Positions 1 through 5,257 of a DNA stretch of 8,059 nucleotides are shown here, piece by piece; the stretch's first letter is position 1; each line of letters starts with the position of its first letter. Source of the stretch: Burkholderiales bacterium UBA2647 (lineage in GTDB: Bacteria > Pseudomonadota > Gammaproteobacteria > Burkholderiales > Burkholderiaceae_E); the NCBI GenBank assembly GCA_002359635.1, contig DENJ01000111.1:1-8059 (forward strand), read 5' to 3'. The notes under the pieces were generated by a model. It did no database searches. It was not told where the DNA came from and worked only from the letters and a program-made list of their open reading frames with translations. Position numbers and translations under genes: made by a program.

Positions 1-137
1 ACCGTCACAGGTGACATGCTCAGCGCCGCAGCGATATCAACGGCCTTCATGCCTTTGCGATGCAGGCGAATCGCTTGCTTTCTGCGCTCGTGCTGCGCCT
101 CACGGGATAGGCGCCTTCCGTCTTCTTTGATGTCCAT
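1..137 (-). CDS. IS630-family transposase, N-terminal fragment cut by window edge
   Basis: Reading leftward from ATG at 137 gives 45 codons that remain open at the left edge. The product begins MDIKEDGRRLSRE and continues with a basic helix (residues about 17-28) and a helix-turn-helix of the form KGMKAVDIAAALSMSPVTV. This is the typical DNA-binding start of IS630/Tc1-mariner-type DDE transposases, which bind the element's terminal repeats and insert at TA dinucleotides. The catalytic DDE domain would lie outside the window, so intactness cannot be judged. The start is chosen because it is the first ATG before the conserved helix-turn-helix; another ATG slightly upstream is out of frame. The family assignment rests on pattern recognition of the N terminus only. 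A different helix-turn-helix protein is possible but less likely. Confidence 0.72.
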   Translation of the reverse strand, partial: MDIKEDGRRLSREAQHERRKQAIRLHRKGMKAVDIAAALSMSPVT

Positions 138-191
138 GCGACATTGTACGAAAACGTAATCAAAAAATGCAACCCTTAATTGCCGAGTCTA
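1..191 (-). mobile_element. Probable end of an IS630-like insertion sequence (boundary tentative)
   Basis: The transposase reads out of the window to the left, so its 5' flank at about 138-191 should contain one terminal repeat of the element. This flank is AT-rich and contains a TA within CTATAG at 188-193, which would suit the TA target preference of IS630 elements. The opposite end is outside the window, so no inverted repeat can be matched and the boundary is a guess based on the TA and on where the neighbouring ORF ends. Confidence 0.35.
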
Positions 192-374
192 TAGTTCCGC
201 GCGCTTAGGGTCAACGATGGCTTGCCCATCCACACCGGTATGCTCCGGCTTGATTGATTGAAGTCGAACCCATTGCACCCGCGCGCAGTCAAAAGCACCC
301 TGAATATCACCAGCATCAAGGCGTTTTCGAAGCTCGGCTTCCCAGGGAAACCTTAGGGATTGATCCTCACTCAA
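189..374 (-). CDS. Small hypothetical protein, possibly frameshifted at its start and truncated by the IS
   Basis: This ORF of 61 codons encodes a hydrophilic protein with a probable amphipathic helix (WEAELRKRLDAGD, then AFDCARVQW) and no membrane segment or cysteine motif. I recognise no family. Its only in-frame start is TTG at 374, with no convincing ribosome binding site. Nineteen bases upstream an ATG (393) opens a nine-codon frame, MTRDKPLE, ending at TGA 369-367. Joining the two frames by ignoring one base near 375 would give MTRDKPLSEDQSLRF, a natural-looking N terminus placed after a perfect TATAAT. The stop TAG (191-189) sits at the presumed IS end, so the original C terminus may be lost. 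Either a real small gene or a decayed remnant. Confidence 0.35.
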   Translation of the reverse strand: MSEDQSLRFPWEAELRKRLDAGDIQGAFDCARVQWVRLQSIKPEHTGVDGQAIVDPKRAEL

Positions 375-409
375 GAGGCTTGTCTCGCGTCATGTAGAGC
401 ATCAACTTG

Positions 410-439
410 ATTATAAGGCTTGGTACTACTTAGGTTAAA
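410..439 (-). promoter_or_regulatory. Candidate sigma-70-type promoter facing left
   Basis: On the minus strand a perfect TATAAT lies at 415-410, and a weak TTTAAC lies 18 bases upstream at 439-434. A start of transcription near 403 would place the ATG at 393 about ten bases into the message, so it would drive the small ORF and possibly the transposase side. The -10 box is convincing and the -35 box is poor. Confidence 0.4.
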
Positions 440-448
440 CCTTTTAAA
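420..448 (+). promoter_or_regulatory. Candidate promoter for the large RTX gene
   Basis: TTGGTA (420-425) and TTTAAA (443-448) are separated by 17 bases, each matching four of six positions of the sigma-70 consensus. The spacing to the ATG at 501 leaves a leader of about 45 bases. The AT-rich context makes chance matches likely, so this is only a candidate. Confidence 0.3.
433..441. promoter_or_regulatory. GGTTAAACC palindrome between the divergent promoters
   Basis: A perfect 4-1-4 inverted repeat, GGTT-A-AACC, covers the -35 box of the leftward promoter candidate and falls in the spacer of the rightward one. Such a site could be an operator acting on both directions, but it is short and single. 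Confidence 0.2.
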
Positions 449-489
449 GTAAATCACCGTAAACTCTAAACTGAAAGATGACTTTCACT

Positions 490-503
490 GAGGTTACCAA
501 ATG
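490..503 (+). promoter_or_regulatory. Ribosome binding site supporting ATG 501
   Basis: GAGG at 490-493 lies seven bases before ATG 501. This is the best-supported start for the RTX gene even though its frame is interrupted after 19 codons. It argues that translation originally began here and not at the TTG at 557, which only opens the next frame. Confidence 0.5.
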
Positions 504-1015
504 GCCAAAGAAACACTGTACAGACGCTATGCACTCAGATCCACTAACGATCCGATTTGACGTTTGCTGGCGATGCTGAGAGTTCGTTTTATGGCATCGG
601 CGATCGACGTGACAACCGGATTACGGGATTGGATGGCAACGATACATTCAATGGTGGTGTCGGGGTCGACACCTTGGTGGGTGGCAAAGGCAACGACACT
701 TATATCGTCGATGAGTTTGACAAAATTGTCGAACTCTCGGGTGGAGGCGTTGATACGATATGGTCTTATGATCGCTCAGGCAGCTACTCACTTCCCGATT
801 TTGTCGAAAATTTGGTCCAAAAAGTCACTGTTCGGAGCGGAGGAACACTTTCCGGCAATGCTTTAAACAACCAAATTACAGGCTCCTCAGCGACCGACAC
901 CATCGACGGCAATGGTGGTAGCGACACCTTGATCGGGGGGCTTGGCATTGACACCTTTGTGGTGACTGCGGGCGAGGCGACGGTTAATGACCTTGGGTTA
1001 TGGCGGCAACGATAA
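501..1015 (+). CDS. 5' portion of the RTX gene: serralysin-type repeat module
   Basis: The stretch 557-1015 encodes a textbook RTX module: TGLDGNDTFNGG, then VDTLVGGKGNDTYIVDE, then a beta segment ending in VENL, then SGNALNNQITG and a second GGxGxDT array, DTLIGGLGIDTFVV. This order (array, DTYxVD, GGGVDT, VENL, GN-LNN-ITG, array) is the recurring unit seen in the C-terminal halves of proteobacterial RTX proteins. As an independent ORF its only start would be TTG 557, without a good ribosome binding site. It lacks a secretion signal, so it is better read as the interior of the full-length gene joined to ATG 501 upstream and to the large ORF downstream. Confidence 0.6.
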
Positions 1016-1178
1016 CTTTACGGTTGAAAAAGGTGCCAAGCTAACAGCTATTGCCACCAGTAACTGGGTTGGTTCGAGTTCCGTAATCAACGAAGGTGAA
1101 GTCAAGATTCTGTCAAAGGGCAAGCTCATTGATCTTTCCCGATTGCCGCAACGAAACGGTTTTGAAGTGGAAAACCTC
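965..1178 (+). repeat. Beta module copy 1 (NWVG...NGFxxENL), spanning the frameshift
   Basis: Allowing one extra base near 992-1001, the encoded sequence runs TAGEATVNDLG, GGNDNFTVEKGAKL, SNWVG, LSKGKLIDLS and RNGFEVENL. It aligns with the second copy at 1311-1529 over its whole length, with the frame break falling exactly inside the DLG-GG-D motif. Confidence 0.75.
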
Positions 1179-3539
1179 GGAGGCAGCGCGAAGCTAATTG
1201 GTTCAGCCGCTGAAGACACCATTTCGGGGGGTAAGTTTTCAGACACGCTGCAAGGTTCCGGAGGCGCCGACACCTTAAAAGGTGGGCTCGGTGCTGACAC
1301 TTTCCTGATTGACGCTGGAAAAGACAAGATCACCGATCTTGGCTTGGGCGGGTCAGACATTATTCAGGTTTACCTCGGCGCGCAGGTTGATGCCGTGTTG
1401 TCGACCCACTGGGTCGGCCGCGGGACCGTGAACTACAGTGACGATGGCAGTGCTCGCCTTTTTGCAAACGGGAAATCTGTCAATCTTTCTTCGGTTACAA
1501 CAGGAAATGGGTTTTACATCGAAAACCTGAACGATGTCGGAGGTAGCAGCGCGGGTTTAGCTGCAGTGACGCTATGGGGAAGTGCAGCAGAGGACACCAT
1601 CATCGGCGGGCCCGGAAACGACACGCTTTATGGTGGGCGTGGTGATGATCGGATCGTTGGACTGGGAGGTAACGATCGCATTGATGCGGGGCCGGGTTCG
1701 GGTACCGTCGTGCTTAGCGCTGCTGATTCTGCTAACGACACCTTGATCGGTGGGGATGGTGTCGATACCTTGGAAATAAGTAACACCTTCACGTTTAGTG
1801 CGAACGCTTCGGGCTTTGAGTCCATCGCCTTAATGGTCGATAAATCAGGGGCAAATCCGCCCAAGACGACCTTGACGGTAAGTCCTGAGTTTTTGACCGC
1901 AAACAGCATTTCATCCATTCGGGGATCGACAGATTCAGCCGATACCGAAGAACTGGTTGTTGCACTGAAAGCGGGCACGGTCAATCTCTCAAAAATCACA
2001 TCATTGGTCGATGCAATCGTCCTGGTCGATTCAAGTACTGCGGTGGCCGGTGGCAACGTGACTGCGGTTGGAACGGGCTTTGGTGACCGCTTCAAGTCTG
2101 GTGCAACGGCTGTGGGCGTTACGGTTGGCGGCGTTTTCGACGGAGGTGCTGGGGCTGACACGATGGAAGGCGGCAGCGGCGCCGATAGCTTTATCGGAGG
2201 TGCTGGCGCAGACAGCCTTTCTGGCGGCGATGGCGCGGATACCTTAAGCGGTGGTGCCGGGGTGGATACCCTGCTTGGGGGTGCTAACAATGATGTATTG
2301 ATCCTGAGAAACAGTGAAGACGACCTGGGCGATTATCTGGATGGCGGAGCTGACAGCGACACCCTTCGCATTGAGGGCATTGTGAATCTTTGGGAGGCGG
2401 CAACCACAGTCAAGAGCTTTGAGGCTGTTTCGCTGACAGAGGGCTCCAAACTCACGATGGATTTTAGGGCGTTTACGTCAAATCACAACTATTCAAATTA
2501 TAACCTAAATAACATAAGCACCATTTCGGGCGCCACAGGTGGCGTCAAAGAGATCGTAACTATTGTTTCTGATAAGTATAACGGGCAAGCCCACGATTTT
2601 CCGGAAACGATTGACCTATCAGCTGTCGTGCTCGTCAGCGACGTTGTCTTGGCTATTGAAGCCTACGGAGGAGCAGATACCGTCAGAGGAAGTTCGAGCG
2701 GTGCAAATTCAATCCAAGGTGGCGAGGGCAGTGATTCGATTTTCGGCGGTAACATGGGCGACGACTTGGATGGCGGCACTGGTAATGACTCCATCATTGG
2801 AAATAATGGTGCTGATACGATTTATGGGGGTGAGGGCATCGACAGGCTTAGCGGTAACGCCGACTTTGCAAACAACCGCGACGCTACCTCAGACAGGTTC
2901 GTCTATAGAAGTTATGGCGAAGCGCCGATCGGTCAGCCAACCTGGGTTGATAGCAGCGGTAACTCGACGAAACTTGATGCAACTAAGAAAGAATTCGTAC
3001 CGTTAAGTAGCACAGATGGTTTGACTGTTGACGCGATTGATTTTGTCGCCGAAACGATTGAGGGTTTTGAGGTGCTGAAGGACTACCTGGATTTGCCGGA
3101 CGGTACTGATCCAGGTCTGCCGGCGCAGATCAAAGCGGTTGAAAACATATCGCTGGTTCAATTCGCAGCTAATTCGCTGGATAAAAAACCCTTTCAAACG
3201 GCGATAACCGCCACCCAGCCTTATTACGAAGTTATCAACGGCGTTTTGAAGGTTTGGACTGACACTAACCGCACGACCGATGCCAGCTCCAACTGGTTGC
3301 TTCACAATTGGCTTGCGGCGGTGGATAGCATTGCGGATGTAAGAATCCCTGTAGGTCAAGCTGGGGTGATTGTTTTTGAGTACAAATATGATCCGCCATC
3401 TACGGCTACGGACACTTATGTCTTTGCCCGGGGCGGTACCACGCCGAGCGATCTACTGATCCGTTTGGCAGGCGTGTCGGGGATCACAGCGTTCTCAGAA
3501 CAGTCAAATGGCTTAGTAACAACGCTTGCCGGTGGTTGA
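987..3539 (+). CDS. RTX calcium-binding protein, intact 850-residue ORF
   Basis: This is the undamaged part of the large RTX gene. From ATG 987 it reads MTLGYGGND, has two copies of a beta module (residues about 5-64 and 109-181), and RTX arrays at about 196-262, 385-439 and 561-624. Between them is a beta-rich, threonine/valine-rich segment (about 263-384). After the last array comes a cap with FVYRSYGEAP, an ETIEGFEVLKDYLDLP segment (the E/D-x-I-x-GF...D-x-x-DL pattern of RTX C-terminal caps), and a final region with TYVFARGGTT and LLIRLAGV, a likely type I secretion signal. GAGG at 974-977, nine bases before ATG 987, could allow separate translation. Cysteines are absent, as in most RTX exoproteins. 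The export machinery is not in the window. Confidence 0.8.
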   Translation: MTLGYGGNDNFTVEKGAKLTAIATSNWVGSSSVINEGEVKILSKGKLIDLSRLPQRNGFEVENLGGSAKLIGSAAEDTISGGKFSDTLQGSGGADTLKGGLGADTFLIDAGKDKITDLGLGGSDIIQVYLGAQVDAVLSTHWVGRGTVNYSDDGSARLFANGKSVNLSSVTTGNGFYIENLNDVGGSSAGLAAVTLWGSAAEDTIIGGPGNDTLYGGRGDDRIVGLGGNDRIDAGPGSGTVVLSAADSANDTLIGGDGVDTLEISNTFTFSANASGFESIALMVDKSGANPPKTTLTVSPEFLTANSISSIRGSTDSADTEELVVALKAGTVNLSKITSLVDAIVLVDSSTAVAGGNVTAVGTGFGDRFKSGATAVGVTVGGVFDGGAGADTMEGGSGADSFIGGAGADSLSGGDGADTLSGGAGVDTLLGGANNDVLILRNSEDDLGDYLDGGADSDTLRIEGIVNLWEAATTVKSFEAVSLTEGSKLTMDFRAFTSNHNYSNYNLNNISTISGATGGVKEIVTIVSDKYNGQAHDFPETIDLSAVVLVSDVVLAIEAYGGADTVRGSSSGANSIQGGEGSDSIFGGNMGDDLDGGTGNDSIIGNNGADTIYGGEGIDRLSGNADFANNRDATSDRFVYRSYGEAPIGQPTWVDSSGNSTKLDATKKEFVPLSSTDGLTVDAIDFVAETIEGFEVLKDYLDLPDGTDPGLPAQIKAVENISLVQFAANSLDKKPFQTAITATQPYYEVINGVLKVWTDTNRTTDASSNWLLHNWLAAVDSIADVRIPVGQAGVIVFEYKYDPPSTATDTYVFARGGTTPSDLLIRLAGVSGITAFSEQSNGLVTTLAGG
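1311..1529 (+). repeat. Beta module copy 2 (HWVG...NGFxxENL)
   Basis: The encoded DAGKDKITDLGLGGSD, LGAQVDAVLSTHWVG, FANGKSVNLS and GNGFYIENL match copy 1 position by position, without a frame change. Both copies follow an identical GGLGxDTF array end, so array plus module was duplicated as a unit. Confidence 0.75.
2139..2303 (+). repeat. RTX nonapeptide array, central block of the large RTX protein
   Basis: About six consecutive GGxGxDxhx units: DGGAGADTMEGGSGADSF, IGGAGADSLSGGDGADTL, SGGAGVDTLLGGANNDVL. Nearly every unit keeps the G-G-x-G-x-D calcium ligands, so a beta-roll is expected. The last unit degenerates (GANND), marking the array end. Confidence 0.85.
2667..2858 (+). repeat. RTX nonapeptide array, C-terminal block of the large RTX protein
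   Basis: Units include GGADTVRGSSSGANSI, QGGEGSDSIFGGNMGDDL, DGGTGNDSIIGNNGADTI and YGGEGIDRLSGN. Some are degenerate (SSSGANS, NMGDD). The array is followed by the cap and secretion-signal region. Confidence 0.8.
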
Positions 3540-3542
3540 TCA
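3537..3542. other. Abutting convergent stop codons forming TGATCA
   Basis: The plus-strand RTX gene ends with TGA at 3537-3539 and the minus-strand RTX gene ends with TGA at 3542-3540, with no base between them. Together they make the palindrome TGATCA. There is no space for a terminator between the genes, so transcripts from either side must run into the opposite coding strand. Confidence 0.9.
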
Positions 3543-5063
3543 GCCGAAATAAAAATCTCGCGTCAGATCTTTCGCTGAGGTCAGGAAGTCCGCATCCGCG
3601 ATCTGACCGATCAGTGATACCAAATCGTCAGGCGTTTCCTTGCCTAGCCGCGCTTTGTCGAATTGCGTTTGTATGATCTCTAGGCCCTGATTCGTCGACC
3701 AAGATGAAAACCCTGGGTTGACTTGATTGCCGAGCCACTGCAAGGCCTTTGCGGTTTGTTGAACAAATTGTGGATTCCAAGAACCATCAGCTTGCACGAT
3801 CAGCGTCTGACGATCTTGGCTCGAAAAATCCAGCGCTGCGCTCCATATCAACTCATAGCCATCAGTGCTTGATCGAATCACCCAGCCACTCATGGGGCTG
3901 GGTCCAAACGATTTGTCAAACATAGGCCCATCCCAGCGAATCTGAACATCTGCGATTAATCCGGCGAGCATCATGGCTTGCTGCTTGACAGGGTCACTCA
4001 AACTTAGGGCCTGAGACTGCTCCAGGTAGCTGAGAATCGCGCCAAGTTCAAGCGATTGAATCGCTTTGTCGCCGGGCAGTTGCTGCTTGAGGTAACTGAG
4101 CCAATCAGAAGCTCGTTTCACAAAGCTGGGATTCCAGGTGCCGTTGAGTCGCATCACCCAGACTGATGCTGTGGAGTCCGGTTCATCAAGCCTAAGCAAG
4201 TCTTCGGTGATAAATGAATCACCCTCGCGACTTACCTGAAAGACCTGGTTTGCAAGCCCACGCTCGACCGCAAACTGGCTGGCACTGATTTTTCGGTCGA
4301 GAAACACAAACTGCTCGATGTCAATGACCTCATCGGTCTCGGTTGAACTTAACTCAACAACAAAACTAAAGCCATCGAAGCTTGCTTTCACTTCGGCCAT
4401 TTTCTTGGCGAAAACGGCAGTGTCGACACCTTCGCCGCCATCAATCAGGTCCTCAGCGGTGCCTCCGATCAAGGTGTCTGCACCAGCACCGCCAAGCAGC
4501 GTGTCGTTTCCGGGTCCGCCGTCGATACTGTCTGCCGCATCACCCCCTTCAATGAAGTCATTGCCCGCGCCTCCCAGGAGGGTATTCAAACCCGATTCAT
4601 CAACGATTTCATCGTTACCTTCTTGGCCTTCGATTCGATCATTACCCGCGCCGCCCTCCAGGGTGTCGTCTCCTGTTCCGCCATAGAGGCTGTCGCTACC
4701 AGCGCCGCCGCGAAGCAGATCATTGCCTGCTCCGCCAACTATCGAATCCGCACCATCGCCGCCATCAACGAAATCGTCTTCGTCTCCCGCATCGATACGA
4801 TCGTCGCCCTTGCCCCCTTCCAACTCGTCTTCGCCTGCCCCGCCAAGTAAGGTGTCGTTGCCATCCTCACCTGAAAGCTTGTCGTTGCCGGAGTCTCCGG
4901 TGATCGAGTCATTACCGCTTCCGCCAAGTACGGTGTCGTCGCCGCTTCCTCCCCGGATCGTGTCAGCACCGCCAAAGCCGTTTGCAAAATCATTGCCACC
5001 AAGCAAATCAATCTTATTGGCTGCATCATCGCCTTCTTCATTATCATCGCCAGAAGTCGCCAT
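3540..5063 (-). CDS. RTX protein with N-terminal calcium-binding array and a duplicated C-terminal module
   Basis: The 507-residue product begins MATSGDDNEEGDD without a signal peptide. Residues about 22-215 are an almost unbroken RTX array of about 20 GGxGxDxhx units. Residues 216-264 (AVFAKKMAEV...IDIEQFVFLDRKISASQF) are the linker that commonly follows RTX arrays in VF-x(n)-NVExxxFxD form. Residues 265-507 are helix-rich and contain two copies of a module starting at N307 and D426. The ATG at 5063 is well supported by AAAGAGG six bases upstream. Export by a type I system is expected, with the tail ending in hydrophobic/acidic DFYFG. Having the array first and about 290 residues after it is unusual for a secreted RTX toxin or enzyme. 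It lies 194 bases downstream of the GNAT-like gene on the same strand, so it may be read from its own promoter, but none is convincing. Confidence 0.85.
   Translation of the reverse strand: MATSGDDNEEGDDAANKIDLLGGNDFANGFGGADTIRGGSGDDTVLGGSGNDSITGDSGNDKLSGEDGNDTLLGGAGEDELEGGKGDDRIDAGDEDDFVDGGDGADSIVGGAGNDLLRGGAGSDSLYGGTGDDTLEGGAGNDRIEGQEGNDEIVDESGLNTLLGGAGNDFIEGGDAADSIDGGPGNDTLLGGAGADTLIGGTAEDLIDGGEGVDTAVFAKKMAEVKASFDGFSFVVELSSTETDEVIDIEQFVFLDRKISASQFAVERGLANQVFQVSREGDSFITEDLLRLDEPDSTASVWVMRLNGTWNPSFVKRASDWLSYLKQQLPGDKAIQSLELGAILSYLEQSQALSLSDPVKQQAMMLAGLIADVQIRWDGPMFDKSFGPSPMSGWVIRSSTDGYELIWSAALDFSSQDRQTLIVQADGSWNPQFVQQTAKALQWLGNQVNPGFSSWSTNQGLEIIQTQFDKARLGKETPDDLVSLIGQIADADFLTSAKDLTRDFYFG
3588..3800 (-). 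repeat. WNP module copy B of the second RTX protein
   Basis: Residues 422-492 contain DGSWNPQFVQQTAKALQWL, then TNQGLEIIQTQFDKARLG and LIGQIADADF. The offset from copy A is 118-119 residues throughout, so one ancestral unit was duplicated in tandem with only about one residue of gap. Confidence 0.75.
3945..4157 (-). repeat. WNP module copy A of the second RTX protein
   Basis: Residues 303-373 contain NGTWNPSFVKRASDWLSYL, a loop, then a helix ending AGLIADV. The copy aligns with residues 422-492 (NGTWNPSFV against DGSWNPQFV; DWLSYLKQQ against QWLGNQ; LIADV against QIADAD). Confidence 0.75.
4419..5000 (-). repeat. RTX nonapeptide array of the second RTX protein (about 20 units)
   Basis: Units such as GGSGNDSI, GEDGNDTL, GGAGNDLL and GGPGNDTL follow one another over residues 22-215. 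A few are degenerate: the AGDEDDFVD unit and the VDESGLNTL unit lack the paired glycines. The array lies at the very N terminus of the protein. Confidence 0.9.
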
Positions 5064-5069
5064 GCCTTA

Positions 5070-5076
5070 CCTCTTT
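5070..5076 (-). promoter_or_regulatory. Ribosome binding site of the second RTX gene
   Basis: AAAGAGG on the minus strand ends six bases before ATG 5063. It fixes this start, which also begins directly with acidic, RTX-like sequence. Confidence 0.6.
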
Positions 5077-5257
5077 AGGATTTCGCTAAACAGCGGCAAG
5101 CACACCTATCTTGCCCCTTATGAATATCGATTTAACTGTCGTAACCTAACAAAATAACAAGGCGATGAATCTGATTCGCTGCAGCATCTTCATGGCCACG
5201 ATATAAAATGAAGAACTATAATCCTGATACCACAGAAAAATGGCGGTCATCGAATTG

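Larger units (their letters stand above)
501..3539 (+). pseudogene. Large RTX-type calcium-binding exoprotein, frameshifted in the 5' third
   Basis: The reconstructed gene encodes about 1,012 residues. Frame 1 gives MAKETLYRRYALRSTND (501 to about 550) and ends at TGA 558-560. Frame 2 continues with RTX-like sequence up to TAA 1013-1015. Frame 1 resumes at about 1002 and runs to TGA 3537-3539. The net effect is one base lost near 545-560 and one gained near 992-1001, so only about 450 bases are out of register. The product has no N-terminal signal peptide. It carries alternating GGxGxD arrays and beta-rich segments and ends in a cap typical of type I secreted proteins. RTX arrays fold into beta-rolls on binding calcium outside the cell. 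The role (surface layer, adhesin, enzyme carrier) is not recognisable. True mutation and sequencing error both remain possible. Confidence 0.72.

Noticed and set aside
564..866. Plus-strand ORF of 100 codons overlapping the 5' RTX module
   Set aside because: Its sequence has no recognisable features, while the alternative frame encodes unmistakable RTX repeats across the same bases.
992..1015. Programmed ribosomal frameshifting joining the two RTX frames
   Set aside because: No slippery heptamer or clear downstream structure is visible, and the move needed (+1 or -2) does not match common signals; a simple indel explains it better.
1628..2290. Long proline/serine-rich ORF on the minus strand inside the RTX gene
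   Set aside because: It is the reverse complement of GGxGxD codon repeats, which produces stop-free runs of Pro-Ser-Ala; no ribosome binding site or domain supports it. The same applies to 998-1360 on the minus strand.
4419..5000. DNA-level tandem repeat or CRISPR-like array in the second RTX gene
   Set aside because: Repetition is at the protein level, with varied codons and no constant repeat or unique spacer structure.
4318..5157. Plus-strand Ser/Pro-rich ORFs opposite the second RTX array
   Set aside because: The composition simply mirrors the RTX nonapeptides on the other strand, and three overlapping frames cannot all be genes.
5064..5257. Terminator after the GNAT gene and promoter for the second RTX gene
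   Set aside because: No stable hairpin with a T-run is apparent. A TATAGT at 5220-5215 has no acceptable -35 box, so neither element is claimed.
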